DNA from: Azonexus sp. R2A61
GTDB lineage: Bacteria; Pseudomonadota; Gammaproteobacteria; Burkholderiales; Rhodocyclaceae
NCBI RefSeq assembly: GCF_021401135.1
Contig: NZ_JACBFO010000004.1
Coordinates: 186,001-250,000 of the forward strand
Length of the DNA: 64,000 nucleotides
Direction: 5' to 3'
Positions 10,470 to 23,077 of this stretch are shown one piece after another. The translations under genes and the position numbers were made by a program. The notes beneath the pieces were generated by a model. That model ran no database searches. It was given only the letters and a program-made list of their open reading frames with translations, and was not told the DNA's origin. Positions within the stretch are counted from its first letter, which is position 1; each line of letters opens with the position of its first letter.

Positions 10470-11653
10470 AAGGACTGTTCTGGATTCTCGCGCTGTTCGG
10501 CCTGGCCGTCGCGGTTGCGCTCGGCGCCCAGATGAACGACGGCTACGTGCTGTTCGTCGTGCCGCCCTGGCGGCTTGAAGTTTCCCTCAACCTGTTGCTG
10601 CTCGCCTTGTTCCTGGCTTTCATCGCGTTCTATGTGCTCCTGCGCGCGGTGCTCGTCACGCTTGGCCTGCCGGCGCGCGTGCAGGCCTATCGTGCCCGCC
10701 GTCTGCGTGAAAAATCCGGCCAGATTTTCCAGGATGCCGTCCGCCAGCTGTTCGAGGGGCGTTTCGGACAAGCCCTGAAGCGGGCCAGTGGTGCCTGGGA
10801 AGCGGGCATCGCCCCGGAGTTGTCGGCGCTGATCGCGGCGCGTGCCGCCCAGCGTCTGGGCGAACCCGAGCGCCAGGAAGTGTGGCTGGCGCGGGCCAAG
10901 GCGGCCGATTCGCGCAATGAAGCGGCGGCGCTGATGCTGGAAGCCGAAATGATGGTCGAGGCGCGGCGTTTCGACGATGCGCTGGTCGCGCTCGGACGCC
11001 TGCAAGGCAAGCAGGGGCGCCATATTGCCGCCTTGCGGCTGGAGCTGCGGGCGCGCCAGGGTATCGGCGATTCGAACGGTATCCTCAAGCTGGTGCGCCA
11101 GCTGGCCAAACGCGATGCGCTGCCGCCGGAAGCCGTGCGCGAAATCCGGACCAAGGCGCATCTGGCCAATATCGCCATGCGCCGTGACGACGAGCGGGCG
11201 CTGATCGATTATCTGCGGGCCTTGCCGGCCGATGAGCGCGGTGAGCGCATCTTCCTTGCCGCGGCCGGCGCCCTGACCGAACAGGGGGCCGAACTGGAAG
11301 CGCAGAAGCTGATCGAATCGGCGCTTGAACGCGAGGTATCGGAGGATACCCGCGATGCGCTGGTCGGCCTGTACGGCCAGCTGGCCGGTGCCGATCCGAT
11401 GTCGCGCATCGCCCGCGCCGAGGGCTGGTTGCTGGCCCGTCCGCAGGATGGCGGCCTGTTGCTGGCGCTGGGACGCATGTGTTTGCGCCAGCGGCTGTGG
11501 GGCAAGGCGCAGAGTTACCTGGAGGCGTCGTTGTCGGTCGATCCGACCCAGGCGGCGCATCTGGAACTGGCCAGGTTGTTCGACCAGCTCGAGCGGCCGG
11601 ACGAAGCCAACCGCCACTACCGGGCCAGCGTCGGGCCCGCCGGCGACCGATAG
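10466..11653 (+). CDS. hemY: HemY-like TPR membrane protein
   Basis: A 395-residue protein with two N-terminal membrane helices (about residues 3-22 and 43-65) and a long helical tail of tetratricopeptide-type repeats, for example AWEAGIAPELSALIAARAAQ and the C-terminal AQSYLEASLSVDPTQAAHLE. This is the proteobacterial HemY found after hemX; it is unrelated to the Bacillus protoporphyrinogen oxidase of the same name. Its role is probably scaffolding of haem-synthesis enzymes at the membrane, which is not proven. Translation starts at GTG within GTGA overlapping the hemX stop. Confidence 0.88.
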   Translation: MKGLFWILALFGLAVAVALGAQMNDGYVLFVVPPWRLEVSLNLLLLALFLAFIAFYVLLRAVLVTLGLPARVQAYRARRLREKSGQIFQDAVRQLFEGRFGQALKRASGAWEAGIAPELSALIAARAAQRLGEPERQEVWLARAKAADSRNEAAALMLEAEMMVEARRFDDALVALGRLQGKQGRHIAALRLELRARQGIGDSNGILKLVRQLAKRDALPPEAVREIRTKAHLANIAMRRDDERALIDYLRALPADERGERIFLAAAGALTEQGAELEAQKLIESALEREVSEDTRDALVGLYGQLAGADPMSRIARAEGWLLARPQDGGLLLALGRMCLRQRLWGKAQSYLEASLSVDPTQAAHLELARLFDQLERPDEANRHYRASVGPAGDR

Positions 11654-11679
11654 CAAGCGACGCAGGGACGAGGGAAAGA

Positions 11680-11919
11680 ATGCTGAACATCGACATGCGC
11701 AAGATCTACAACTTCTATCCCGTCGAGCCTGCGCCCGATCCCGCCGCACTGCCGACGGGCGGCGACATCTACTACGAATGCCTGGACTGTACGGTGATCG
11801 TCAATTCGGTGCCGCACATCAAGGCCGCCTGCGCCTGCGGCAATCTGCAGGGCAGCGGCGGCAAGCTCGAGATCAAGGACCCGGTGCGCGTCCGGGTCGT
11901 CAAGGGCAAGCTGAAGTAA
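11680..11919 (+). CDS. Small Cys-rich protein downstream of hemY
   Basis: A 79-residue protein of unknown function. The middle carries a CxxC and two further cysteines in the pattern ECLDCTVIV...KAACACGNL (about residues 35-57), like a small zinc ribbon, followed by a basic beta-rich end (VRVRVVKGKLK). GAGGGAAAGA precedes ATG 11680. It follows hemY by 26 bases in the same direction and may belong to the hem transcript. It ends three bases before the convergent hemF stop. I do not recognise a characterised family. Confidence 0.65.
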   Translation: MLNIDMRKIYNFYPVEPAPDPAALPTGGDIYYECLDCTVIVNSVPHIKAACACGNLQGSGGKLEIKDPVRVRVVKGKLK

Positions 11920-11922
11920 GGC

Positions 11923-12819
11923 TTACGCCCAATCCTGCGGCTGCAGGAAGACCTCGTAGAGTTCGGCCTCGGGGGTGCCGGTTTCCGGTTGCCAGTCGTA
12001 GCGCCATTTGACGATGGGCGGCAGCGACATCAGGATCGATTCGGTGCGGCCGCCCGACTGCAGGCCGAACAGCGTGCCACGGTCCCAGACCAGGTTGAAC
12101 TCGACGTAACGCCCGCGACGGTAGGCCTGGAAGTCGCGTTCGCGCTCGCCGTAGGGCGTGTCGCGGCGCTGCGCCAGTACCGGCAGGTAGGCCGCCGTGA
12201 ACGCCTTGCCGACGGCCTGGGTCAGGCTGAAGCAGCGTTCGAAGCCGCCTTCGTTGAGGTCGTCGAAAAAGACGCCGCCGACGCCGCGCGGCTCGTTGCG
12301 GTGCTTGAGGAAGAAGTACTCGTCGCACCATTGCTTGTACTTCGGGTAAACGTCGTCGCCGAAGGGGGCAAGGGCGTCGCGGCAGGTCCGGTGAAAATGC
12401 GCGACATCGTCGCGTTGACCGTAATAGGGCGTCATGTCCATGCCGCCGCCGAACCACCAGACATCCGGTTCGCCTTCTTTCGTGGCGACGAAGCAGCGCA
12501 CGTTCATGTGGGCCGTCGGGCAGTACGGATTGCGCGGGTGCAGCACCAGCGACACCCCCATCGCCTCCCAGGCGCGGCCGGCCAGTTGCGGGCGCACGGC
12601 GGTGGCTGAGGCCGGCAGCGACTGGCCGGTGACGTGCGAGAAATTGACGCCGCCACGCTCGAAGAAGTCGCCTTCCTCGATCAGCCGCGAAATTCCGCCG
12701 CCGCCTTCCGGCCGCGTCCACGAATCGGTGCGGAAGGGTTGGCCGTCGAAGGTTTCGAGTTCGCCGACGATACCGGCCTGCAGGCCGGTGAAGAAATCCT
12801 TGAGGCGGGTGGTGTCCAT
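11923..12819 (-). CDS. hemF: Oxygen-dependent coproporphyrinogen-III oxidase
   Basis: A 298-residue enzyme that oxidatively decarboxylates coproporphyrinogen III to protoporphyrinogen IX using O2. Family strings are [65 protein letters not shown] and [25 protein letters not shown] sits just before ATG 12819; an in-frame ATG at 12852 would fall in the terminator hairpin, so it is rejected. It is last in the dusB-fis-purH-purD-hemF series but separated from purD by a strong terminator-like hairpin, so its expression may be partly uncoupled. Confidence 0.96.
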   Translation of the reverse strand: MDTTRLKDFFTGLQAGIVGELETFDGQPFRTDSWTRPEGGGGISRLIEEGDFFERGGVNFSHVTGQSLPASATAVRPQLAGRAWEAMGVSLVLHPRNPYCPTAHMNVRCFVATKEGEPDVWWFGGGMDMTPYYGQRDDVAHFHRTCRDALAPFGDDVYPKYKQWCDEYFFLKHRNEPRGVGGVFFDDLNEGGFERCFSLTQAVGKAFTAAYLPVLAQRRDTPYGERERDFQAYRRGRYVEFNLVWDRGTLFGLQSGGRTESILMSLPPIVKWRYDWQPETGTPEAELYEVFLQPQDWA

Positions 12820-12835
12820 TTTGTCTCCGTGGTGT

Positions 12836-12874
12836 GAAAACGGGCGGCTCATTGGCTGGAATGAGCCGCCCGTT
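12836..12874 (-). terminator. Strong hairpin terminator between purD and hemF
   Basis: An inverted repeat of 15-bp arms (12839-12853 and 12860-12874, core CGGGCGGCTCATT) with a 6-base loop. Read on the minus strand it is followed by a short run of U residues (TTTTC). It lies 23 bases after the purD stop and 17 bases before the hemF start, so most purD transcripts should stop here and hemF must depend on read-through or on a promoter too close to see. Confidence 0.75.
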
Positions 12875-12897
12875 GTGCCGGGGTCGAAGTTGCCGGT

Positions 12898-14175
12898 TTA
12901 GCGGCCGATTGCCCGGTAGCCGATGTCCTTGCGGTACTGCATGCCGTCCCAGCCGATCTGGGCGGCCGCCTCGTAGGCCGCCTTCTGGGCCAGCTTGACG
13001 TTCTCGCCGAGCGCCGTGACACACAGCACACGACCGCCATTGGTCATCACCTGGCCGTCCTTGTCCGCCGTGCCGGCATGGAAGACGTGGCCGCTTTCGC
13101 CGAAGCTGTTGCCGGCGGGCAGGCCGTGGATGGCGTCGCCCTTTTGCGGCGTATCGGGATAGTTGGCGGCTGCCAGCACGACGCCCAGGGCGACGCGGCG
13201 GTCCCATTCGGCCTCAACCTGGTCGAGCGTGCCGGCAATGCCGTGTTCGAGCAGATCGACGAAGTCCGACTTCATGCGCATCAGGATCGGCTGGGTTTCC
13301 GGATCGCCCATGCGGCAGTTGAACTCCAGGGTCTTCAGCGAGCCGTCCTTGCCGATCATCAGGCCGGCGTAGAGGAAGCCGGTGAACGGGATGCCGTCGG
13401 CCAGCATGCCGCGCACCGTCGGCAGGATGATCTCGCGCATCGCTCTGGCGTGCACTTCCGGCGTCACGCACGGGGCCGGCGAATAGGCGCCCATGCCGCC
13501 GGTGTTCGGGCCCTGGTCGCCGTCGAAGATGCGCTTGTGATCCTGGCTGGAGGCCAGCGGCAGGACGTTCTTGCCGTCGACCATGACGATGAAGCTGGCT
13601 TCCTCGCCGTCGAGGAAATCCTCGATGACGACGCGGGCGCCGGCGTCGCCGAGCTTGTTGCCGGAGAGCATGTCGTCGATCGCGGCGTGCGCCTCTTCTA
13701 GGCTCATGGCGACGACGACGCCTTTGCCGGCAGCCAGGCCGTCAGCCTTGATGACGATGGGTGCACCCTTGCGGTCGATGTAGGCGTGGGCTGCGGTCGA
13801 CTCGGAAAAAGTCTCGAATTCCGCGGTCGGGATATTGTGGCGAGCCATGAAGCGCTTGGCGAAATCCTTCGAGGATTCAAGTTGCGCCGCCGCCTTGGTC
13901 GGGCCGAAGATCTTCAGGCCACGGGCGCGGAAGATGTCGACGACGCCCGCCGCCAGCGGCGCTTCAGGGCCGACCAGCGTCAGGTGAATCTTGTTTTCTT
14001 CGGCAAAGTCGGCGAGCGCCTGCGGGTCGGTGATGTTCAGGTTTTCCAGCTCGTGCTCGCGCGCCGTGCCGGCGTTGCCCGGCGCGACGTAAACCTTCTG
14101 CAGGCCCGGCGTCTTGGCCAGGCGCCAGGCCATGGCGTGTTCGCGACCGCCGGAACCGATGACGAGGAGTTTCAT
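12898..14175 (-). CDS. purD: Phosphoribosylamine-glycine ligase (GAR synthetase)
   Basis: A 425-residue ATP-grasp enzyme for the second step of purine synthesis. It begins MKLLVIGSGGREHAMAWRLA and shows GPEAPLAAGVVDIFRARGL, the ATP-grasp strand PIVIKADGLAAGKGV, and LEFNCRMGDPETQPILMRMK, all diagnostic. Length is standard. It follows purH after 129 bases. That gap contains an inverted pair GCCGTGAC/GTCACGGC separated by a long loop, perhaps an RNA fold, but no known riboswitch is apparent. Confidence 0.97.
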   Translation of the reverse strand: MKLLVIGSGGREHAMAWRLAKTPGLQKVYVAPGNAGTAREHELENLNITDPQALADFAEENKIHLTLVGPEAPLAAGVVDIFRARGLKIFGPTKAAAQLESSKDFAKRFMARHNIPTAEFETFSESTAAHAYIDRKGAPIVIKADGLAAGKGVVVAMSLEEAHAAIDDMLSGNKLGDAGARVVIEDFLDGEEASFIVMVDGKNVLPLASSQDHKRIFDGDQGPNTGGMGAYSPAPCVTPEVHARAMREIILPTVRGMLADGIPFTGFLYAGLMIGKDGSLKTLEFNCRMGDPETQPILMRMKSDFVDLLEHGIAGTLDQVEAEWDRRVALGVVLAAANYPDTPQKGDAIHGLPAGNSFGESGHVFHAGTADKDGQVMTNGGRVLCVTALGENVKLAQKAAYEAAAQIGWDGMQYRKDIGYRAIGR

Positions 14176-14304
14176 GGGGGTTTTCCTTGTTATAACCGAG
14201 GCAATTTCGGGGGCGGCAAAGCCGTGACGCGAAGACGAGCCGAAGACAGTGCTGTTGCACGGCGAGGCGAAGTCGACAAAGTCACGGCGCAGCCGGGCAC
14301 GAAA

Positions 14305-15897
14305 TCAGTGGCGGAAGTGGCGGGCGCCGGTGAACACCATCGCGATGCCGTGCTCGTCGGCGGCGGCGATGACTTCCTCGTCGCGCATCGAACCGCCCGG
14401 CTGGATGACGGCGCAGGCGCCGGCTTCGGCCAGCACGTCGAGGCCGTCGCGGAACGGGAAAAAGGCGTCGGAGGCGACCACCGAACCCTTGAGTTCGAGG
14501 CCGGCGTTCTGCGCCTTGATGCAGGCGATCTTGGTCGAATCGACGCGGCTCATCTGGCCGGCGCCGACGCCCAGGGTCATGCCGCCGCCGCAGAAGACGA
14601 TGGCGTTGGACTTGACGAACTTGGCAACGCGCTCGGCGAAGAGCAGGTCTTCGATCTGCTGGGCGGTCGGCTGCACCTTGGTGACGACCTTGAGGCCACT
14701 GGCCTGCGCCGTGAAATCGTCGGCCGTCTGGACCAGCAGGCCGCCGCCGACGCGCTTCAGTTCGAGCTTGTTGAGATCGCGGCCGAGCGGCACGACCAGC
14801 ACGCGCAGGTTGGTCTTGCCAGCCAGCGCGGCCTTGGCTTCGGCGGTGAAGGACGGGGCGATCAGCACTTCGACGAAGTGCTTGCGCGCATTCATGGCTT
14901 CGACCACATCGAGGCCGACTTCGCCGTTGAAGGCGATGATGCCGCCGAAGGCCGAGGTCGAATCGGTCTTGAAGGCCTTTTCGTAGGCGCCGAGCAGCGT
15001 GCCGTCGATGGCCACGCCGCAGGGGTTGGCGTGCTTGATGATGACGCAGGCCGGGGCGTCGAAGACCTTGACGCATTCCCAGGCGGCATCGGAGTCGGCG
15101 ATGTTGTTGTAGGACAGTTCCTTGCCCTGCAGCTGGGTGTAATTGGCGATGCTGCCCGGCAGCGCGACGGTGTCGCGGTAGAAGGCGGCCTGCTGGTGCG
15201 CGTTCTCGCCGTAGCGCAGGATTTCGCTGCGATCGAAGGCCAGTTGCAGCTTGGCCGGGAACACCGAGGGCACCGGTGCGGTGGCTTCCGGCTGGGCTTC
15301 TGCGCCATCGTCGAGGCCGGTCAGCCAGTTGGCGATCATGCTGTCGTAGCGGGCGGTGTGGGTGAAGGCCTTCTTGGCCAGGTTGAAGCGGGTGCCCAGT
15401 TGCAGGGCGCCGGCGTTGGCCTGCATTTCGTCGAGCAGCGGCTGGTAGTCGGCCGGATCGGTGACGATGGCGACGCCGGCGTAGTTCTTGGCCGACGAGC
15501 GGACCATCGCCGGGCCGCCGATGTCGATGTTCTCGATGGCGTCGGCCAGCGTCACGCCAGCCTTGGCGATGGTCGCGGCGAAGGGGTAGAGGTTCACGCA
15601 GACCAGGTCGATGGTCGGGATGTCGTGTTCCTCGATGGTCGCCAGGTGCTCCGGCAGGTCGCGACGGGCGAGGATGCCGCCATGCACCTTCGGGTGCAGG
15701 GTCTTGACGCGGCCGTCGAGCATTTCCGGGAAGCCGGTGTAGTCGCCGATCTCGGTCACGGTCAACCCGGCGTCACGGAGCATTTTCGCGGTGCCGCCGG
15801 TGGACAGCAGCTTGACGCCCTGGGCGGCCAGGCCTTGGGCGAATTCGAGTACACCCGTCTTGTCGGAGACGGAAATCAGGGCTTGCTTGATGGTCAT
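14305..15897 (-). CDS. purH: Bifunctional AICAR formyltransferase/IMP cyclohydrolase
   Basis: A 530-residue enzyme for the last two steps of IMP synthesis. The N-terminal cyclohydrolase domain (residues 1-about 200) has [53 protein letters not shown] and [10 protein letters not shown]. The C-terminal transformylase has [13 protein letters not shown], a run [13 protein letters not shown] with the catalytic KH, and the closing [20 protein letters not shown]. Length is normal. It starts six bases after the fis stop, consistent with cotranscription. Confidence 0.97.
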   Translation of the reverse strand: MTIKQALISVSDKTGVLEFAQGLAAQGVKLLSTGGTAKMLRDAGLTVTEIGDYTGFPEMLDGRVKTLHPKVHGGILARRDLPEHLATIEEHDIPTIDLVCVNLYPFAATIAKAGVTLADAIENIDIGGPAMVRSSAKNYAGVAIVTDPADYQPLLDEMQANAGALQLGTRFNLAKKAFTHTARYDSMIANWLTGLDDGAEAQPEATAPVPSVFPAKLQLAFDRSEILRYGENAHQQAAFYRDTVALPGSIANYTQLQGKELSYNNIADSDAAWECVKVFDAPACVIIKHANPCGVAIDGTLLGAYEKAFKTDSTSAFGGIIAFNGEVGLDVVEAMNARKHFVEVLIAPSFTAEAKAALAGKTNLRVLVVPLGRDLNKLELKRVGGGLLVQTADDFTAQASGLKVVTKVQPTAQQIEDLLFAERVAKFVKSNAIVFCGGGMTLGVGAGQMSRVDSTKIACIKAQNAGLELKGSVVASDAFFPFRDGLDVLAEAGACAVIQPGGSMRDEEVIAAADEHGIAMVFTGARHFRH

Positions 15898-15903
15898 GGC
15901 GAT

Positions 15904-16137
15904 TTACAGAAGTTGATGTTCGGTGAGTTTCTTGCGCAGCGTGTTGCGGTTGATGCCGAGCATCTCCGCGGCCAGCGTCTGGTTGGTGCCGGCCTTGGCC
16001 AGCACCAGTTCCAGCATCGGCTTTTCGACGCTCTTCAGGACCATGTCGTAGATCGCCGCCGGCTTTTCGCCGTCGAGGTCCCGGAAGTACTGCTCCAGTG
16101 CGTTGATCACGCACCGCCCCAAGTCATGTTGGCTCAT
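15904..16137 (-). CDS. fis: Fis-family DNA-binding protein
   Basis: A 77-residue nucleoid-associated protein consisting of the Fis four-helix core. The C-terminal helix-turn-helix reads TNQTLAAEMLGINRNTLRKKL, essentially the E. coli Fis sequence, and GRCVINALEQYFRDL matches the dimer helix region. It is shorter at the N-terminus than E. coli Fis (98 residues), as is usual in betaproteobacteria. Its ATG overlaps the dusB stop as ATGA, the classic dusB-fis coupling. Confidence 0.95.
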   Translation of the reverse strand: MSQHDLGRCVINALEQYFRDLDGEKPAAIYDMVLKSVEKPMLELVLAKAGTNQTLAAEMLGINRNTLRKKLTEHQLL

Positions 16138-17162
16138 GCTGCCAACGCCTCCTCTCGGTTGTTGTTTTCTTCGTATTGCAGATGATCGTGTTCTGCCGCG
16201 TACTGCTGGAAGAACTGGTCAACGGCATCCCGCTGCGCCTCGACGGTCGGCAGCGTGTTCATCATCTTGCGGAACGCCGCCGAGCCGACCAGGCCCTTGG
16301 TGTACCAGGAGATGTGCTTTCTTGCGACCTTGACCCCCGTGTCCAGGCCGTAGAAATCGTAGAGGTCCTCGAGATGCGCGAGCAGGATCGCGTGAATCTC
16401 GCCGACCGGGGCCGGCGCCATTTTTTCGCCGGTCTTCAAATAGTGTTCGATCTCGCGGAACAGCCACGGCCGGCCCTGGGCGGCGCGGCCGATCATGATG
16501 CCGTCGGCACCGGTGACGTCGAGCACGTGCCTGGCTTTTTCCGGCGTCGTGATGTCGCCGTTGGCGATCACCGGGATGCGGATCAGCGTCTTGACCATGG
16601 CGATGGTGTCGTACTCGGCCTCGCCGGTGTACTGCTGGCAGCGGGTCCGGCCGTGGATGGCGACGGCGCGCACGCCGGCGCTCTCGGCGATGCGGGCGAT
16701 GGTCGGCGCGTTGCGGTTGGCTAGGTTCCAGCCGGTGCGGAACTTCAGCGTCACCGGCGTATCGGGCACGGCACCGACGACGGCGTCGAGAATGCGGCCG
16801 ACCAGGGCTTCGTCCTGCATCAGCGCCGAACCGGCCATCACGTTGCAGACCTTCTTGGCCGGGCAGCCCATGTTGATGTCGATGATCTGGGCGCCGTTGT
16901 CGACGTTGTGACGGGCCGCGTCGGCCATCATCTGCGGGTCGGCGCCGGCGATCTGGACCGAGATCGGTTCGACTTCGCCGGTGTGGTTGGCGCGGCGCAG
17001 CGTCTTGGCGCTGCCGTAGAGCAGCGAGTTCGAGGTGACCATCTCGGAGACGGCCAGCCCGGCGCCGAGCTTCTTGCACAACTGGCGGAAGGGGCGATCG
17101 GTGACCCCGGCCATCGGTGCGACGAAGAGGTTGTTGCGCAAGGAGAAACCGGCAAATTCCAT
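16134..17162 (-). CDS. dusB: tRNA-dihydrouridine synthase B
   Basis: A 342-residue FMN-dependent TIM-barrel enzyme that reduces specific uridines in the tRNA D-loop. It begins with NLFVAPMAGVTDRPFRQLC and contains the catalytic Cys loop MGCPAKKVCNVMAGSALM, VTLKFRTGWN, AIHGRTRCQQYTGEA and the phosphate-binding GADGIMIGRAAQGRPWLF. Together with the following fis this is the DusB subtype. It is first in the minus-strand series; the 286-base gap to mrpA must hold promoters for both directions. Confidence 0.95.
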   Translation of the reverse strand: MEFAGFSLRNNLFVAPMAGVTDRPFRQLCKKLGAGLAVSEMVTSNSLLYGSAKTLRRANHTGEVEPISVQIAGADPQMMADAARHNVDNGAQIIDINMGCPAKKVCNVMAGSALMQDEALVGRILDAVVGAVPDTPVTLKFRTGWNLANRNAPTIARIAESAGVRAVAIHGRTRCQQYTGEAEYDTIAMVKTLIRIPVIANGDITTPEKARHVLDVTGADGIMIGRAAQGRPWLFREIEHYLKTGEKMAPAPVGEIHAILLAHLEDLYDFYGLDTGVKVARKHISWYTKGLVGSAAFRKMMNTLPTVEAQRDAVDQFFQQYAAEHDHLQYEENNNREEALAA

Positions 17163-17448
17163 GGAGAACGGGCGCTGGGCGAAGCAAGGGGAAGGGGCGA
17201 ATTCTACCCGAAGCGGCGCTTAAAAAATAGTCAGATCACGGCTTTTGCAAGACTTGCTGTGCCGCTCGCGCCGGCTTGCGGTCGACCGGGGAAATCCCAG
17301 GAAAATCGCCGTAGATCGGCGAAATTGCTTCCTGTTGTCACATTCGGTTTCAATCGGCAGCGGTCGCCGTGGTATTCTCGGAACGACCCCGAAACTGCCG
17401 CCGTGCCTCGTTCTCGGGCTATTTCCAGCCCCCGACCTCGTGGAGACC

Positions 17449-20342
<2,894 letters not shown>

Positions 20343-20343
<1 letters not shown>

Positions 20344-20687
20344 TGGAAGCGGTCATCGCCATCTCGATGGGTGTGCTGTTCGGCTCGGGCATCTGGCTGA
20401 TCCTGCGTCCGCGGACCTTTCAGGTGATCGTCGGGCTGATGTTGATGTCCTATGCAGTGAACCTGTTCATTTTCATGGTCGGCCGCCTGTGGGTGGACAA
20501 GGCGCCGCTGACGCTGCAGGCCGGCACGCCGCAGCCCGGCGACTACGCCGATCCGGTGTCGCAGGCGCTGGTGCTGACGGCCATCGTCATCGGTTTTGCC
20601 ACGACCGCGCTTTATCTGGTGATCATGATCGGCGCGCGCGGCCTGACCGGCACCGACCACGTCGATGGCGAGGAGGCTGACGAATGA
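20343..20687 (+). CDS. mrpC: Mrp antiporter subunit C (NuoK-like)
   Basis: A 114-residue protein with three membrane helices, matching MnhC/NuoK: FQVIVGLMLMSYAVNLFIFM in the middle and DPVSQALVLTAIVIGFATTA in the last helix, which is the family's best-conserved string. It starts at ATG in TGATG overlapping mrpA and ends overlapping mrpD by ATGA. Length is typical. Confidence 0.95.
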
Positions 20688-22291
20688 ACGGTCTGCCCTG
20701 GACCCAGCACCTGATCCTGCTGCCCATCCTGCTGCCGCTGCTGGCCGGCGCCGCGCTGATTCCGGTCAACGAGGCGCGGCACGGGCTGAAGTTTGCGGTC
20801 AACCTGGTCTGCAACCTGATTTTGCTGGCCTGCGCGGTGACCCTGTTCCGTTTTGCCGACGGCGGCCATTGGCCGGATGGCCTCGGTGTGTACCTGGCCG
20901 CCAACTGGCAGGCGCCGTTCGGTATCGCGCTGCTGGTCGACCGCCTGAGTGCGCTGCTGCTGCTGCTCACCGCGCTGCTGTCGCTTGCCGTGCTGGTCTT
21001 CTCGTACCGTGGCTGGAGCCGTATCGGCGTGCACTTCCACTCCTTGTTCCTGTTCTTGCTGATGGGCATCAACGGCGCCTTCCTGACCAATGACCTGTTC
21101 AATCTCTTCGTCTTCTTCGAGGTTATGCTTGCCGCTTCCTACGGCTTGGTGCTGCACGGCTACAACACGACGCGCATCCGCGCTGGCATGCAGTACATCG
21201 CGATCAACCTGGTCGCCTCGCTGCTGTTCCTGATCGGGCTGGCGCTGATCTATGCGACGACCGGCACGCTGAACATGGCCGATCTCGGGCCGCGGGTCGC
21301 CGCGCTGGCGGCCGACGATCTCGCCCTGCTGCAGGTCGGCACGGTGATCCTGGCGCTGGCTTTCCTGACCAAGGGGGCGATGTGGCCGCTCGGTTTCTGG
21401 TTGCCGACGACCTATGCCGCCGCGTCGCCGCCGGTCGCCGCGATGCTGGTGCTGATGACCAAGGTCGGCGTTTATGCCATCGTCCGCGTCTGGCCGCTGG
21501 CTTTCAGTGCCGGGCCGGCTGCCGGTTTCGGGCTGGAGGCCTTGTACTGGGGCGGCATCGCGACCATCGTCTTCGGCAGCCTCGGCATTCTGGCCAGCGA
21601 GGAAGCGGGGCGGGTCGCCGGTTACGGTGCCATCATCTCGTCGGGAACGCTGCTTGCCATCGTCGGTTACGGCGGTCCGGCGCTGCTCGGCGTCGGTCTG
21701 TACTACCTGCTGGGGGCGACGCTGGCAATGGCGGCTTTTCTGCTGCTGGTCGGGTTGACCGAAAGAATCCGCACGCCGGGCGCCGCGCTGCTGGCGCTGA
21801 CAATGGAAGCCTTTGCCATCGAGGAAAAGCCCGACGAGCCGGTCGGTGTCGGCATCCCGGCGGCGATGGCCTTCCTCGGCCTGGCTTTCGCCGCCAGTGC
21901 GCTGGTCATCACCGGCATGCCGCCGTTGTCCGGCTTCGTCGCCAAGTTCAGCCTGTTCCATGTCCTGCTGGCCGTCGATGGGCCGGTGCCCTGGACGGCG
22001 TGGACGCTGATCGCGCTGATCCTGTGCGCCGGCCTGGCGGCGATCATTTCGCTGATGCGTTTCGGTGTTCGTACCTTCTGGGCTGCCGGCGCGGTACAAC
22101 CGCCCAGTCTGCAGTTGTCGGAGGCGGCGCCGATCAGTCTGCTGCTCGGCCTGTGCATCGCCATGACGATACTGGCTGCGCCGCTGCTCGATTACCTGCA
22201 ACGGACGGCCGACATGCTGGCCCAGCCGACGCGCTATGTCGAACGGGTGCTTGGCGAGACGGCGGTCCCGGCGCCGGGGAGCGTGCGATGA
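20684..22291 (+). CDS. mrpD: Mrp antiporter subunit D (NuoN-like)
   Basis: A 535-residue integral membrane protein of the proton-translocating NuoM/N type, with about 14 helices. Typical strings are FFEVMLAASYGLVLHG, FLTKGAMWPLGFWLPTTYAAASPPVAAMLVLMTKVGVYAIVRVW and ITGMPPLSGFVAKFSLF. With MrpA it forms the transport pathway. Start and stop codons overlap the neighbours by four bases. Confidence 0.95.
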   Translation: MNGLPWTQHLILLPILLPLLAGAALIPVNEARHGLKFAVNLVCNLILLACAVTLFRFADGGHWPDGLGVYLAANWQAPFGIALLVDRLSALLLLLTALLSLAVLVFSYRGWSRIGVHFHSLFLFLLMGINGAFLTNDLFNLFVFFEVMLAASYGLVLHGYNTTRIRAGMQYIAINLVASLLFLIGLALIYATTGTLNMADLGPRVAALAADDLALLQVGTVILALAFLTKGAMWPLGFWLPTTYAAASPPVAAMLVLMTKVGVYAIVRVWPLAFSAGPAAGFGLEALYWGGIATIVFGSLGILASEEAGRVAGYGAIISSGTLLAIVGYGGPALLGVGLYYLLGATLAMAAFLLLVGLTERIRTPGAALLALTMEAFAIEEKPDEPVGVGIPAAMAFLGLAFAASALVITGMPPLSGFVAKFSLFHVLLAVDGPVPWTAWTLIALILCAGLAAIISLMRFGVRTFWAAGAVQPPSLQLSEAAPISLLLGLCIAMTILAAPLLDYLQRTADMLAQPTRYVERVLGETAVPAPGSVR

Positions 22292-22782
22292 AACGCCTGC
22301 TGCCGTCGCCGCTGCTCTCCCTGGTCCTGCTGCTGACCTGGCTGTTGCTCAACCAGAGCGTGGAGCCGGCGCAACTGCTGCTCGGTGCCTTGCTTGCCGT
22401 CGTTGCGCCGCTGTTGTCGCGGCCGCTGCAACCGCACGGCTACGCCCGCATCCGGCGGCCGCTGGCCCTGCTCCGGCTGCTCAGCCAGGCCAGCGTCGAA
22501 GTGCTGCGCTCCTGTTTCAACGTCACGCGCATCATCCTGTTCGCCCGTTCCGAAGGCCTGAATTCGCAGTTCGTCCGCATCCCGCTCGACATGAAGAGTC
22601 CGCACGGCCTGGCCATGCTGGCGGCGATCATCAACCTGACGCCGGGGACGGTCTGGGTCGAAATCCTGCCCGAGAGCAATGAATTGGCGCTGCATGTCTT
22701 CGACCTGCACGATGCGCAATGGTGGGTGGATACCGTCAAGCGGCAGTACGAACAGCCGCTGATCGAGATTTTCGGAGGATGA
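22288..22782 (+). CDS. mrpE: Mrp antiporter subunit E
   Basis: A 164-residue protein with two N-terminal membrane helices (LLSLVLLLTWLLLNQ and AQLLLGALLAVVAPLLSRP) and a cytoplasmic domain. The family signature LAMLAAIINLTPGTVWVEI lies near residue 115. E is needed for full antiporter assembly. The ATG overlaps the mrpD stop; mrpF starts four bases after its stop. Confidence 0.93.
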   Translation: MKRLLPSPLLSLVLLLTWLLLNQSVEPAQLLLGALLAVVAPLLSRPLQPHGYARIRRPLALLRLLSQASVEVLRSCFNVTRIILFARSEGLNSQFVRIPLDMKSPHGLAMLAAIINLTPGTVWVEILPESNELALHVFDLHDAQWWVDTVKRQYEQPLIEIFGG

Positions 22783-22786
22783 GTCG

Positions 22787-23077
22787 ATGAACGAACTGTC
22801 GGCATTCCTGTTGCCGCTGGCACTCAACTTCGCGCTGGGCTGCGTCGGTCTGGCCCTCGTTTTCTGCACGCTCCGCCTGTTGCGCGGACCGTCGGCGCAA
22901 GACCGCGTGCTGGCACTCGATACGCTGTGGATGTGCGCGATGCTGTTGATCCTGCTGCTCGGCATGCGCCACGGCAGCCTGGTCTATTTCGAGGCGGCGT
23001 TGCTGATTGCCCTGCTCGGCTTCGTATCCACGGTGGCCCTGGCCAAGTTCCTGATGCGCGGCGAGGTCATCGAATGA
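22787..23077 (+). CDS. mrpF: Mrp antiporter subunit F
   Basis: A 96-residue, three-helix membrane protein. CTLRLLRGPSAQDRVLALDTLW after the first helix is the MnhF signature, followed by LLLGMRHGSLVYFEAALLIALLGFVSTVALAKFL. GGAGGATGAGTCG precedes the ATG. Overlaps mrpG by four bases. Confidence 0.93.
   Translation: MNELSAFLLPLALNFALGCVGLALVFCTLRLLRGPSAQDRVLALDTLWMCAMLLILLLGMRHGSLVYFEAALLIALLGFVSTVALAKFLMRGEVIE

Noticed and set aside
14176..14304. Riboswitch in the purH-purD gap
   Set aside because: There is an inverted pair GCCGTGAC/GTCACGGC with a long loop, but nothing resembling known purine or glycine aptamer cores.
17245..17448. N-terminal extension of mrpA by 68 codons
   Set aside because: The extension is Arg/Pro-rich with no ribosome binding site at its start; family homology and the first membrane helix begin at 17449.
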